In this document: positions 8,601 to 16,383 of the stretch, piece after piece
Layout: each line of letters starts with the position of its first letter
How positions within the stretch are numbered: the stretch's first letter is position 1
NCBI GenBank assembly: GCA_041687095.1
Contig: JAWLCQ010000026.1
Location: 1-40,435, forward strand
Direction of reading: 5' to 3'
DNA length: 40,435 nucleotides
Origin: JAWLCQ01 sp041687095
GTDB taxonomy: Bacteria; Planctomycetota; Phycisphaerae; SM23-33
The notes under the pieces: generated by a model
What the model saw: the letters and a program-made list of their open reading frames with translations, nothing else
Database searches by the model: none
Told to the model about the DNA's origin: nothing
Position numbers and translations under genes: made by a program

Positions 8601-9558
8601 GACGGTCCCGGGCGGCCTGCTCTCGCCCGCCTCGCCCGCCCTCGACGTGCGGATCGACGGGACGGGGCCGCGGGTGACGGCCTTCGGGATGTCCAGCGAG
8701 AGCCCCACCTGGACGCTGGGCCGCCTCGACAGCGCCACGCTGGCGGCCCGCCCGAACGTCACGCTGCCCTGGCCCTCCGTCAACCGCATGCTCTTCGACT
8801 TCGACGAGCCGGTCACCGGCAGTGCGATCGACTGCGACCTCCACGGGAACCTCGCGGGGTCCCGGAAGGCCAGCCGGGTCAGCGGAACGCAGACGACCCA
8901 CCTGGTGTGGACGTTCAGCGGGCAGACCCCCGATGACGCCTGGACCCTGGAACTCGCCGACGAGGTCGTGGACCTGGCGGGCAACCCGCTGGATGGGGAG
9001 CCCGGGGCGTATCCGTCGGGCAACGGCTCGCCCGGGGGGCACTGGTTCTTCAACTTCCGCATGCTCGCCGGGGACAGCAACGCCGACGGACAGATCGGCC
9101 CCGAGGACGCCTCCGCCCTCCGCGCCGCCTACGGCGCGCGGAGCGGGGAGGCGAGGTACGACCTGTTCGCGGACCTCGACGGCAGCGGCCGCGTGGACAT
9201 CAGCGACCGCGGCGTGCTGCGGGCGCACCGCACGGGGAGCGTGGGCGACCCCGCCGAGATCGACGACCTCTTCGCCCACCTGGGCTCGGCCGACGCGTGG
9301 TACGACTACGACGGCGATGGGGACGTGGATTTCGCCGACGTCGAGTACCTGGTCCGCGTGGTCTTCGGGACGGAGTTCGGGGATACGAACCTGGACCAGC
9401 GGGTGGACCTGGACGACCTGACCCAACTGGGCTCTGCGTACGGCGCGGCGGGGGCGTACTCCTGGGCCCAGGGCGACTTCAATGGCGATGGAGCGGTGGG
9501 TCTGGAGGACCTGACGTTACTGGGATCCTACTACGGGTTCGGCACCGGCGAGAGTTGA
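5641..9558 (+). CDS. Secreted subtilisin-family (S8) protease with Calx-beta-like and dockerin-like repeats
   Basis: A 1305-residue exported serine protease. The N-terminus has the planctomycete motif LEPRLLLS (residues 23-30), seen on many exported proteins of this phylum. A prodomain-like region is followed by the catalytic domain: Asp220 in VAVIDTG, His275 in HGSH, the oxyanion Asn373 in AAGND and Ser438 in GTSMACPH. After it come beta-rich modules, including two Calx-beta-like repeats starting ATEGDG (about residues 600-800). The last ~165 residues hold several dockerin/EF-hand-like Ca-binding loops (GDSNADGQIG, DLDGSGRVDIS, DYDGDGDVDFAD, DFNGDGAVGLED). GGGGAGA precedes the ATG, which I prefer because it starts the family-typical leader. 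Probable role: extracellular protein degradation, anchored or complexed through the C-terminal repeats. Confidence 0.93.
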   Translation: MIRLRPLRSAVRNPAPLALQPLEPRLLLSAVPPHEPHAALVITCDPAGTVTYDSRDGQWVTATTDVLQGPAAHAPYTAAEIDALGAGLMYWRGEHVYARRDAWIVQFTDLSGPDAEARALQRLQSDALAAAGLAVTGVESIGLDGLFVAQTSAGYMSMVRALSGVEGSGFVQPDLMYWVDATRPNDPSYGSLWGMEKIDAPEAWDTTTGGANGIVVAVIDTGVNYTHPDLAGNMWRNPGEIPGNGVDDDGNGYVDDVYGIDAYNNDSDPRDDHFHGSHCSGTIGGVGNNGIGVAGVNWDVQIMALKFLGGGGSGWTSGATKCVNYMITMARDYGVNVRLSSNSWGGGGYDSALYTAIQASGSQNQLFVAAAGNDASSVGSYPAYYNLPNIISVAATDSNDSLAYFSNWGTGWVDLAAPGVSVYSTSLGTGYSTASGTSMACPHVSGAAALLWDVNPVAGWSAVKQAILTGVDPVATLASKVGTGGRLNVNGALQAFGYNVVGSSPAAGEVVLSPRKDFTVHFGTPYRASTVQAADFVVNGAAANSFTLLDPDTITFHYLASPLGLAGTKTMSIAADAIVRDSDGRGLSAWNAAFQYQPSLIVDIPADATEGDGTLQGRVSLPAALEADLVVSLTSSDTTEVTVQPSVTIAAGTLEAPFSLQVVDDTELDWIVPLAILASAPGDFRGENAIRIHDNETTSLTVTLPPAATEGDGHLPAAGTVTAAQAPTRDVRIDLFSHSPTELTVPGSVLLRAGETRVSFDLTIVNDAVIDGTQSAAVEARVESWSFGTATMLVHDDDSTLHAFRWGPVETREIDVPFPATLTAINVHGDHIPTYAGTVSLRGLAGGTAFTVAPPALDLVGGQWTGEVTVSQQQLSMRLLADDGQGHTGQSDLFAVLGPSPAPTSIDLLPASDTGTYNDDDLTRNNNSNWARTLSFAVTGTAVGAVVAVYADGTYLGQTTALDSTTIVTTNGALPLSDGTWAFTARQTVPGGLLSPASPALDVRIDGTGPRVTAFGMSSESPTWTLGRLDSATLAARPNVTLPWPSVNRMLFDFDEPVTGSAIDCDLHGNLAGSRKASRVSGTQTTHLVWTFSGQTPDDAWTLELADEVVDLAGNPLDGEPGAYPSGNGSPGGHWFFNFRMLAGDSNADGQIGPEDASALRAAYGARSGEARYDLFADLDGSGRVDISDRGVLRAHRTGSVGDPAEIDDLFAHLGSADAWYDYDGDGDVDFADVEYLVRVVFGTEFGDTNLDQRVDLDDLTQLGSAYGAAGAYSWAQGDFNGDGAVGLEDLTLLGSYYGFGTGES

Positions 9559-9599
9559 GTCCGCGCCCATGCGGGTGATACGCACCCCCCTTTGAGAAA

Positions 9600-9762
9600 C
9601 CGTTCACGCCTTCGCAAACAGCAGCGAAGGCGTGAAGAGAAGGGTCCGCCTGGATCCGAAGGCGGGATCGGCGAAGGCGGGAGAGGCGCAGGGAGCCTCG
9701 AAAAAGGGGACTGGCTCCGTAGCGGCATGCTTCTTGCCGCGCAGGTGCCTGTCCCCTTTTTC
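9600..9762 (+). repeat. ~160-bp repeat, left copy (inverted copy at 10823-10985)
   Basis: Begins with the hairpin TTCACGCCTTCG/CGAAGGCGTGAA. It continues through GGCGCAGGGAGCC and AAAGGGGACTGGCTCC, and ends with GGCATGCTTCTTGCCGCGCA and GTGCCTGTCCCC. The reverse complement of 10823-10985 carries the same modules in the same order. A partial copy of the second half is at about 27155-27215. Confidence 0.8.
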
Positions 9763-9827
9763 GGGGCGGTGCGGGACTCCTCGCCCGCACTCCCGTGAAC
9801 GGTTGCCCCTTTGATTCATGCGCGGGC

Positions 9828-9930
9828 GCCGTGGTTTGCGAAGCGAAGCGGCCTGCCACGGCGTAGCCCTGGCGAAGCCGGGAGCAACCACGGCAAACCA
9901 AGGGTGCGCACGGATTGCTTGGGATGCGGG
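9828..9930 (+). repeat. GTGG...CCAC hairpin repeat with tail
   Basis: Nearly identical to 1170-1270: GTGGTTTGCGAAGCGAAGCG, CTGCCACGGCGTAGCC, GGCGAAGCCGGGAGCAACCA, then a tail ending CTTGGGATGCG. Confidence 0.8.
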
Positions 9931-9983
9931 TGAGGTTCGGCCGGTGAGAGGCCCCCCGGTGTTTCCAAAACGAAACATTCGTC

Positions 9984-10011
9984 TTGGGGACTTTTCGAAA
10001 CATGGTATAAT
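9984..10011 (+). promoter_or_regulatory. Promoter of the PEP-CTERM gene at 10165
   Basis: TTGGGG (9984-9989) and a perfect TATAAT (10006-10011), 16-base spacer. The predicted start is near 10018. Confidence 0.7.
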
Positions 10012-10020
10012 GCAGGGACT

Positions 10021-10107
10021 TGACGGGCCGGGCTCGGGTTGTGGCCCGTCAGGAGGCAAGGAGGCGGCGGAATCGCTCGTGGCTCATTCCGCTCGTTCGC
10101 CGCCGCC
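10021..10107 (+). promoter_or_regulatory. Structured 5' leader (two stem-loops)
   Basis: Stem 1 is TGACGGGCC/GGCCCGTCA (10021-10029 with 10043-10051), beginning at about +3 of the transcript. Stem 2 is GGCGGCGGAA paired with TTCGCCGCCGCC (10063-10072 with 10096-10107). No known riboswitch motif was recognised. The start-proximal stem may stabilise the mRNA. Confidence 0.45.
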
Positions 10108-10164
10108 CGATCACTGGCCGGGGTTCCCCCGTGCGTACGGGTCCGGCCCGGAGGACTGGTCATC

Positions 10165-10791
10165 ATGGTCAGGATATTGCTCGCCCTGCTCGCGGTGGGG
10201 TTCTGCCTGCCGCGCACCGCCCCCGCCGCCACCATCGTTCTGAACGACGCCAACACCGGCAACCACTCCGGCTGGACGGCCAATACCGACAGCGGAGTGT
10301 GGATCACAGGCTTCACCGTGAACGCGGAGGAGAGCACGCTTTACCTCTCGCTGCGCAAGGACTTCGGTCCGCCCGCGCCCGGGGAACTCACCACCCGCAG
10401 CGTCACCTTCCAGGAGACGTCGGTCAACGCCTCGACGGTGGACCGCATCATCGTCACCGCCGAGTCCGTCATCAACAACATGGGCCTGCCCATGACGGGG
10501 TTCCGCTGGGAGATCGGACTGACGGGAGCGATGCTGAACGCCGGCGCCTCGTCGTGGAATACCGCCCCGCTGTCGAACCAGCAGTGGGCGGAGGACGGCA
10601 AGTCGCTGCACGTCGGCGGGGGGGCCGTCGCGGACGGCGGCACGTTCTCGCCCCAGGGCTCGCTGGTGCTGGACCTGGGCCTCTCGGGCCTGCTGTCGAT
10701 GTTCGTCCTCAAGGAGGTCGCCGTTCCCGAGCCCGCCGCCCTGGCGCTCCTCCTCCCCGCCGCCGCCCTCCTCCGCCGCCGGCGGGGGTAG
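10165..10791 (+). CDS. Secreted PEP-CTERM domain protein
   Basis: A 208-residue exported protein. Signal peptide MVRILLALLAVGFCLPRTAPA; a beta-rich body with many Ser/Thr/Asn; C-terminus VPEPAALALLLPAAALLRR ending in an Arg cluster, the exosortase-sorting tail. ATG at 10165 has GGAGG at 10150-10154. A consensus promoter and a structured ~150-base leader precede it. The gene with its promoter lies between two inverted copies of a ~160-bp repeat (9600-9762 and 10823-10985), like cargo. It differs in sequence from the PEP-CTERM protein at 3642-4733 apart from signal and tail, so a recent duplication is not supported. Molecular function unknown. Confidence 0.82.
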   Translation: MVRILLALLAVGFCLPRTAPAATIVLNDANTGNHSGWTANTDSGVWITGFTVNAEESTLYLSLRKDFGPPAPGELTTRSVTFQETSVNASTVDRIIVTAESVINNMGLPMTGFRWEIGLTGAMLNAGASSWNTAPLSNQQWAEDGKSLHVGGGAVADGGTFSPQGSLVLDLGLSGLLSMFVLKEVAVPEPAALALLLPAAALLRRRRG

Positions 10792-10822
10792 CGGAACCGC
10801 CAACCGACGGCGTGGGTGTGCT

Positions 10823-10985
10823 CGCGAAAAAGCGGGCAGGCACCTGCGCGGCAAGAAGCATGCCGCGCGGAGCCCGTCCCCCTTTTCGGGGCTCCCTGCG
10901 CCCACCCCGCCTTCGGCTCCCGATGGGCCCTCTTCTTCACGCCTTCGCTGCTGTTTGCGAAGGCGGGAACGGTTCCAATCATTCT
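10823..10985 (-). repeat. ~160-bp repeat, right inverted copy
   Basis: Reverse-complement counterpart of 9600-9762. It reads GGCAGGCACCTGCGCGGCAA, AGAAGCATGCCGC, GGGCTCCCTGCGC and finally TTCACGCCTTCGCTGCTGTT on the plus strand. The rest of 10792-11130 contains no gene. A possible -10 TAGAAT at 11019-11024 precedes the next gene. Confidence 0.8.
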
Positions 10986-11130
10986 GTGGGCGTCGGCGAA
11001 TGCGTGACGGACGCGCTCTAGAATCCCTGTAGGAGCGCGAAAATTTTAGCTGGCGAACCGGGGTGACAGGGGATAGAGTCCTCCATGCGAAACGCGGGCG
11101 ACCGAGCGGCGCCGCGCAGAAAGGACGACC

Positions 11131-12507
11131 GTGCGATTCTCCCCCTCATGGCGTGGCTGGGCGCTGATGGCGGGGTCGTTCTGTCTCCTCACCGCCCTCC
11201 CCGCCCTCGCCAGCGCCCCCCTCGCCCAAACCGCCCTGGACCCGCCATCCGCCCAGCCGGCGCCCGCCCCCCCCGCTCTCCCGCCTTCCGCCCCCGACGG
11301 CGCCGCGGTCCTCGACGGCCCCGACCTCGTCGTTCTCCCGCTGCCCGCGGGAACGGTCTTGGACCGCGAGGGGAAGCTGTCGGCGACGCTGCGGGCGGTG
11401 GGGACCGATCCCCGCGTCCGCATGCGGTGGTTCGCCCTCGACCGCAACAACTGGGTGCTCTTCCAGCGCCCCTTCGAGATGGCCGCCGGCGGGGAGGCGG
11501 TGGACGTCAGCGATAGCCTGTACCTCTGGCGGTGGGGGGACGCCCACGTCGGGGACTGGTCGGAGGTCCGCTCCATCGCCCTGCAGATCGAGAGCGACGT
11601 GGACAACGTCTGGGTGGACGCCCTGGCGCTCGACGCGGGCCCCGGGGACACAGACCCCCGCGAACTCGCCGGCCCCGAGGCGTGGCTCAAGCGGATCGCC
11701 TTCGGCGACCACGAGACGCGGGAACGGATCGCCGAAGGATACGTCCTCCTCACCGACGCCGTCGACGACCTCCACCCCGCCGACCTCCGCGAGATGCACG
11801 CCCAGATGCGGCGGACGCGCGCCTGGGTCCGCCGCACCTTCGGCCCGGCCGTCCACCCCATCGCCGACGCCACCCCCGTGCGATTCCTGCTCTTCCGCCG
11901 CCGCAGCGACTACGCCGCCTTCTACCGCCGCCTGGGCACGCAGTGGAACTGCTCCATCGCCGCCCCCCGCACGCCCGGGTACACCATCCAGGACATCTCC
12001 GCCTGCTGGTACGACCCCGCCGAATCCGGACAGGCCGTCTTCCTCCACGAAGCCGCCCACAGCGTCATCGCCCACGACCTCCGCCTCCCCACGGGCACGG
12101 CGGAGCACTCGTGGCTGCAGGAGGGGCTGGCGAACTACCTGCAGATCTGCGTCTTCCCCGGCTCGCTGGATGTGGAGGCCTTCGCGAAGAACTTCGACGA
12201 GCCCATCGGCCATGACAGCTTCTTCCGCCCCCTGTCCGAGCTGTGCCACCAGCGTTGCCCGTCGCGCCACTACGCGCAGCTCGCCTCGGTGGTGTCGTTC
12301 CTGGCGTCGCAGCGCCCGGGGTGGCTGCGGGAGATCGCCGCGGGCCTCTCGGCCGGTCGGGGGCTGGAGGACGTGCTCGCCGAACTCGGGACAGACGTGA
12401 ACGAACTCGAATCCCTCTGGTACATCTGGGGCCGCCTCTCCTTCACCGCCCCCCCTGCTCCCGGCGGGTCCCACCCGCACTTCCCCCGGCCCGTCGAGTG
12501 GAAGTAG
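11131..12507 (+). CDS. Secreted gluzincin-type zinc metallopeptidase (putative)
   Basis: A 458-residue exported protein. The signal peptide is residues 1-28 (hydrophobic GWALMAGSFCLLTALPALASA), followed by a Pro/Ala-rich linker. Residues ~60-170 form a beta-sandwich-like region. The C-terminal half has the zinc motif HEAAH (His306-Glu307-His310) and WLQEGLANY, with Glu331 as likely third ligand. The HExxH...E spacing of about 20 residues is that of gluzincins such as M1 and DUF1570-type peptidases. GTG at 11131 is taken as start because AGAAAGGA precedes it and the signal peptide begins there. It probably acts in the periplasm or outside the cell. Family membership is inferred from motifs; the substrate is unknown. 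Confidence 0.78.
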   Translation: MRFSPSWRGWALMAGSFCLLTALPALASAPLAQTALDPPSAQPAPAPPALPPSAPDGAAVLDGPDLVVLPLPAGTVLDREGKLSATLRAVGTDPRVRMRWFALDRNNWVLFQRPFEMAAGGEAVDVSDSLYLWRWGDAHVGDWSEVRSIALQIESDVDNVWVDALALDAGPGDTDPRELAGPEAWLKRIAFGDHETRERIAEGYVLLTDAVDDLHPADLREMHAQMRRTRAWVRRTFGPAVHPIADATPVRFLLFRRRSDYAAFYRRLGTQWNCSIAAPRTPGYTIQDISACWYDPAESGQAVFLHEAAHSVIAHDLRLPTGTAEHSWLQEGLANYLQICVFPGSLDVEAFAKNFDEPIGHDSFFRPLSELCHQRCPSRHYAQLASVVSFLASQRPGWLREIAAGLSAGRGLEDVLAELGTDVNELESLWYIWGRLSFTAPPAPGGSHPHFPRPVEWK

Positions 12508-12555
12508 TACGCCTCCCACTCAAAGCTCTCGCGGGCGCCCATGCGCTTCTCACGC

Positions 12556-12628
12556 GGGTGCCGTGGTTTGCGGAGCGCAGCGAAGCAACCACGCTCAACC
12601 GACACTGCATGAGGATTACCTGAGATGC
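12556..12628 (+). repeat. Short form of the GTGG...CCAC hairpin repeat
   Basis: GGTGCCGTGGTTTGCGGAGC through GAAGCAACCACGC, with the degenerate tail CTGAGATGCG. The short form recurs at 16190-16227. Confidence 0.7.
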
Positions 12629-12688
12629 GCATACGCTGCCCGTGGGGCCGCGAGGCCTTTCTGCACAGGCGATCCACCGGGCGCCCCA

Positions 12689-14935
12689 TCACCCGAACAA
12701 TCGCCCCACCTGATACACCCCCGCCGTCACCACCCACGCCACCGCCGTCAGGTACGTCCACTGCAGCAGCGCCCACTTCCAGTGCCCGCTCTCGCGGTAG
12801 GTGACGGCCACGGTGGCGAGGCAGGGGGAGCTGATGAGGATGAACAGCATGATGCAGAAGCCCACCAGCGGGGTGTACTGATCGGAGAGCGTCGCCTGGA
12901 GCGTTTCGGTGCCGCGGTCGGACTCGGCGTCGACGGCGTGGATGATGCCCATCTGCGAGATGAACGCCTCCTTGGCGGCGAAGGAGCCCAGCAGCGCGGT
13001 GGAGATCTTCCAGTCGAACCCGCACGGCCGCAGGACCGGGGCGACCGCGTGCCCGATGCGCCCGATGGCCGAGTGGTTGAGCTGCGCCTGGTGGACGGCG
13101 ACGGCGGGGTCGAGCCCGTGAGCGTCGGCGTGGGCGAGGGTCACCTGCTCCCGCTCCGCGCCCAACTGCGGGAACGTCGCCAGCACCCACAGCACGATGC
13201 AGATCGCCAGGATGACCGTCCCCGCCTTCTTCACGTAGTGCCACGTCCGCTCCCACGTGTGCAGGGCGAGTCCCTTGACGGCGGGGGCGCGGTACGGGGG
13301 CAGTTCCATGACGAACGGGGCGGTCTCGCCCCGCAGCACCGTCGCCCGCAGGATGCGGACGGAAACGGCGGCCAGCAGGATCCCGATGAAGTAGATCGCG
13401 AAGAGCATGAGCCCCTGGTGGCTGACCTGGAGGGGCCCCAGGTGCACGGTGGCCTCGGGGCGGAAGAACGCCCCGATGATCAGCACGTACACGGGCAGGC
13501 GGGCGCCGCAACTCATGAGGGGCAGGACCAGCATCGTCGTGAGGCGGTCGCGACGCGACTCGAGGATCCGCGTGGACATGATGGCCGGGACGGTACAGCC
13601 GAACCCGATCACCAGGGGGATGAAGCTCTTCCCGTGCAGGCCGATGCGGTGCATGAAGCGGTCGAGCACGAACGCCCCGCGGGCCATGTACCCCGTGTCC
13701 TCGAGGATGGCGATGGCGAGGTACAGCAGCAGGATCAGCGGGACGAACGTCAGGACGGATCCGACGCCCTCGATGATCCCGTCGGCGAGGAGGCTGGTGA
13801 GCAGCCCTCCGATCCCGGTCCCGGGGGCGATCCCGCGAACGAACTCCGCCAGCCAGCCCTTGCCCTGGTCCAGCAGGTCCACCATGGGGTTGCCCAGCAG
13901 GAAGGTGAACTGGAAGACGAGGTACATCAGGATCGCGAAGATGGGCAGGCCCAGGTAGCGGTTGAGCAGGACGCGATCGATGCGGTCGCTCTGCTCGTGG
14001 CGCTGCTCGACGGTCTGGTGGACGGCCTCGGTGCAGGCGCCGCTGATGAACCCGTAGCGGCGGTCGGCGAGGATGATCTCGGGGGAGTCCCCGCAGACGC
14101 TCCCGATGTGCTTGCGCAGGCGGGCGGCGTCGGCGAGGAGGGGCTCGACGTGCTCGGGGCAGGCCTTCCGCAAGCGTTCGATGGCCCGCTCGTCGTCCTC
14201 CAGGAGCTTGACCGCGAACCAGCGGGCGCTGACGGGCAGCGGGGCGGGGCAGGCTTCGAGGGCCCGCGTGAGCTGCTGCACGTGCTCCTCGACCTCATGG
14301 CCGTAGCGCACGATGGCCTGGCGGGCGACGGCGGCGGCGGGGTCGCGGGCGACGGCGGTGACGGCGGCGAGGATCTTCTCGACCCCCCGCCCGCGGTTTC
14401 CCACGGTGCGGACGATGGGCACGCCCAGCAGCTCGCTCATCCGCTTGACGTTGATGCGGTAGCCTCGCTGCTCCGCCACGTCGGACATGTTGAACGCCAG
14501 CACCAGCGGGACCCCCAACTCCAGCAGTTGCGTGGCGAGGTACAGGTTCCGCTCGAGGTTCGACGAATCGACGACGTCCACGACCACGTCGCACCGCTCG
14601 TCGATGAGGAAGGACCGCGCGACGACCTCCTCCACGCTATACGCCGTCAGCGAGTACGTCCCGGGCAGGTCCACCACGTGCAGGCGGGCGCCCTCGTAAT
14701 CGCGCTCGCCCTCCTTCTTCTCCACCGTCACGCCCGGGTAGTTCCCGACGTGCTGACGAAGGCCGGTGATGGCGTTGAAGATCGTGGACTTGCCCGCGTT
14801 GGGGTTCCCGGCGAGGGCCACCGTCACATGCCCCGGGCTCGAGATCCGCTGGGGCTCGGCGGTACTCGCCGCCGCGGGCGGACAGCACCCGAGTTGGAGA
14901 TGTCGCTTGACGTCCTGCATCACGCTGCTGTCCAT
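12689..14935 (-). CDS. feoB: Ferrous iron transport protein B
   Basis: Inner-membrane Fe(II) transporter with an N-terminal GTPase domain. Visible motifs: G1 GNPNAGKST (about residues 43-51), the switch region NYPGVTVEKKEG, G3 DLPGTYS and G4 NMSD. A helical spacer follows, then a polytopic membrane part with both Cys-containing gate motifs, GFGCTVPAIM and PLMSCGARLPVY. About 748 residues, normal for the family. The start is uncertain: ATG at 14935 has GGAGG immediately adjacent, ATG at 14920 lies 15 bases after the same GGAGG, and GTG at 14959 is also possible. All leave a short N-terminal extension (HLQLGCCPP) before the G-domain. It is the third gene of dtxR-feoA-feoB and is probably repressed by the DtxR protein when iron is plentiful. 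Confidence 0.95.
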   Translation of the reverse strand: MDSSVMQDVKRHLQLGCCPPAAASTAEPQRISSPGHVTVALAGNPNAGKSTIFNAITGLRQHVGNYPGVTVEKKEGERDYEGARLHVVDLPGTYSLTAYSVEEVVARSFLIDERCDVVVDVVDSSNLERNLYLATQLLELGVPLVLAFNMSDVAEQRGYRINVKRMSELLGVPIVRTVGNRGRGVEKILAAVTAVARDPAAAVARQAIVRYGHEVEEHVQQLTRALEACPAPLPVSARWFAVKLLEDDERAIERLRKACPEHVEPLLADAARLRKHIGSVCGDSPEIILADRRYGFISGACTEAVHQTVEQRHEQSDRIDRVLLNRYLGLPIFAILMYLVFQFTFLLGNPMVDLLDQGKGWLAEFVRGIAPGTGIGGLLTSLLADGIIEGVGSVLTFVPLILLLYLAIAILEDTGYMARGAFVLDRFMHRIGLHGKSFIPLVIGFGCTVPAIMSTRILESRRDRLTTMLVLPLMSCGARLPVYVLIIGAFFRPEATVHLGPLQVSHQGLMLFAIYFIGILLAAVSVRILRATVLRGETAPFVMELPPYRAPAVKGLALHTWERTWHYVKKAGTVILAICIVLWVLATFPQLGAEREQVTLAHADAHGLDPAVAVHQAQLNHSAIGRIGHAVAPVLRPCGFDWKISTALLGSFAAKEAFISQMGIIHAVDAESDRGTETLQATLSDQYTPLVGFCIMLFILISSPCLATVAVTYRESGHWKWALLQWTYLTAVAWVVTAGVYQVGRLFG

Positions 14936-15012
14936 CCTCCAGCGAAGCGGCCCCCCCACCCGCCGCGGTCTTTGGTATTCCGGTCATTCGGGCGTTAGGG
15001 ACTGTCCCGGCC

Positions 15013-15288
15013 CTACGACACCAGCCGCACGTGGACCCGTGGGATCATGCCGTGCCCCAACACCATGCGGCAGCCCTTGAAGGAGATGACGAACGGGCCC
15101 GGGCGGCCTCGGCGAAGCACGCGGAACGTCGCCCCGGGCATCAGGCCCATCTCGGCCATGCGGAGCTGGAAATTCCGGCCGCCCTCAATGGTGATCAGGC
15201 GGACCTCCTGCCCCTCCGTGACGGCCGACAGCGGCATGGCCCCGGGGCCGGAGTCGCTGCCGCTCGCGTTGGCCTTGGAAAGGGTCAT
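15013..15288 (-). CDS. feoA: Ferrous iron transport protein A
   Basis: A 91-residue SH3-like cytosolic partner of FeoB. The core reads MPLSAVTEGQEVRLITIEGG, LRMAEMGLMPGATFRVLRRG and a GCRMVLGHGMIPRVHV-like C-terminal strand, typical of the FeoA domain. I chose ATG at 15286-15288 because it overlaps the stop of the upstream dtxR-like gene by four bases (ATGA), implying translational coupling. In-frame starts further upstream would overlap dtxR more. The N-terminal ~20 residues (TLSKANASGSDSGPG) are a flexible extension. feoB follows after about 77 bases. Confidence 0.93.
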   Translation of the reverse strand: MTLSKANASGSDSGPGAMPLSAVTEGQEVRLITIEGGRNFQLRMAEMGLMPGATFRVLRRGRPGPFVISFKGCRMVLGHGMIPRVHVRLVS

Positions 15289-15791
15289 GGCATCCGCTCC
15301 GCCCGCAACGTCTCCAGGCACTGCCGACATTGCTCCACGCTCCTTTGCCGCGAACAGAAGGTCAGGAACTTGGCGGTCCAGTCTTCGCCCGCACGAGGGC
15401 AGGTCCGCAGGAACTCCGCGAAATCGCGCAGCCGCTCCAACACGTCCGCATCAATACTGTGCTCCATGCGGCAGGCGTTGGTGTCGGCAAGCTCGCGGTC
15501 CAGGCCCAGCACGTCCGTCAGGAACCGCCGCAGCACGTCGTGCCGCTGGGCGATCCGCTCGGCGACTTCGCGGCCGGCGTCGGTCAACGTGATCACCTGG
15601 TAGGGATCATAGTTGACCAGCCCGCGCTTCGAGAGCGCCCGCAGGGCAGCCGTCACCGACGACATGCCCACCCCGACCCGTTTGGCGATATCCCGCACGC
15701 GCGCCACGCGGCCGCGGCGAATCAGAAAGAGAATCGCCTCCAGGTAGTCCTCCAGAGAGGACGTCAACTGTGTGTCCGGGGTAGTGTTCAT
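15285..15791 (-). CDS. DtxR/MntR-family metal-dependent transcriptional regulator
   Basis: A 168-residue iron- or manganese-responsive repressor. The N-terminal winged helix (SSLEDYLEAILFLIRRGRVA, then the recognition helix around MSSVTAALRAL) is classic for the family. The metal-binding and dimerisation helix has ACRMEH, with Cys107, Glu110 and His111 matching DtxR-type ligands. There is no C-terminal SH3 domain, so it is of the short type, but its tail is Cys-rich (FCSRQRSVEQCRQC), which is uncommon. It is the first gene of an operon with feoA and feoB and probably controls that operon. An inverted repeat at 15822-15847 lies just upstream and may be its operator. Fe versus Mn specificity cannot be read with certainty; the feo context favours Fe. 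Confidence 0.9.
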   Translation of the reverse strand: MNTTPDTQLTSSLEDYLEAILFLIRRGRVARVRDIAKRVGVGMSSVTAALRALSKRGLVNYDPYQVITLTDAGREVAERIAQRHDVLRRFLTDVLGLDRELADTNACRMEHSIDADVLERLRDFAEFLRTCPRAGEDWTAKFLTFCSRQRSVEQCRQCLETLRAERMP

Positions 15792-15821
15792 GCGCTGGGC
15801 TCACCGACCTCGCTTCATCTT

Positions 15822-15847
15822 AGAAAGTTGTACAGCGCAAACTTTCT
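15822..15847 (-). promoter_or_regulatory. Candidate operator and promoter of the dtxR-feoA-feoB operon
   Basis: Inverted repeat AGAAAGTTG (15822-15830) and AAACTTTCT (15839-15847) around an 8-base centre. On the minus strand TTGCCC and TACAAC with a 17-base spacer overlap it, so a bound repressor would block the polymerase. Confidence 0.5.
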
Positions 15848-15960
15848 GCGGGCAAGAGAAATCTTTGCGCCGCCGTCGGGATGCGGGGCGGCAGGGACTC
15901 GTGGCGGGCGGCGGTGCGCGCGATGGGCCGCAGAGGCGCAGCGCGGGCTGCGCCCGCTCC

Positions 15961-16002
15961 CAATTTCGATTTTCAACTTTCGATTTTCGATTTTCGATTG
16001 GG
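15961..16002. repeat. Heptanucleotide array (6 units, GATTTTC type)
   Basis: Units CAATTTC, GATTTTC, AACTTTC, GATTTTC, GATTTTC and GATTGGG, exact 7-base period. No inverted partner was found nearby. Confidence 0.8.
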
Positions 16003-16189
16003 CTGTCGCCCCTGCCACGGCCCCAATCGAAGTGAGCGCCGCTCGACGACCGGGGAACATCCTCGCAAAAGCGAGGACCTTGCGCGTTTGCAGTGCAGAG
16101 AAGAGGGAGTTGCGGATCGTCGTGTGCGGGGCGCGGGGCGAGGTCTCGGGGGCAATGGGCTTGGGGCGCTTGCGTCAAAAGGGCGAGCC

Positions 16190-16300
16190 GGGTGCCGTGG
16201 TTTGCGGAGCGCAGCGCAGCAACCACGTTTCGCTCAATCGGCGTCCGTCGCGAACGGGCGGCCCGCACGGCTGTGAGAAGCGCAGCCGTGGCACCCGGCC
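16190..16300. repeat. Two dispersed hairpin repeats
   Basis: 16190-16227 is the short GTGG...CCAC form (GTGGTTTGCGGAGCGCAGCG, then AGCAACCACG). 16262-16296 is the CACGGCTG...CAGCCGTGGCACCC hairpin also found at 2841-2872. The rest of 15850-16380 holds no gene that I can support. Confidence 0.7.
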
Positions 16301-16383
16301 CGTCCGGGCGGAGGCGAAGGAGGCGGATCGGAGGGTCCGCGAGGGAGGCGTTCGATTCCCCGCATCAACCCGCGCGCAGCCTC

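Noticed and set aside
5185..9426. Very long open frame (about 1400 codons) antisense to the S8 protease
   Set aside because: It is a shadow of the GC-rich coding strand, with Val/Gly/Arg/Pro-biased content and no domain, while the plus strand has a complete subtilase.
9600..10985. Insertion sequence or composite transposon
   Set aside because: No transposase or clear target duplication is visible, so I report it as inverted repeats around a gene only.
12909..13121. Short plus-strand frames over feoB
   Set aside because: They are shadows of the complete and well-conserved feoB on the minus strand.
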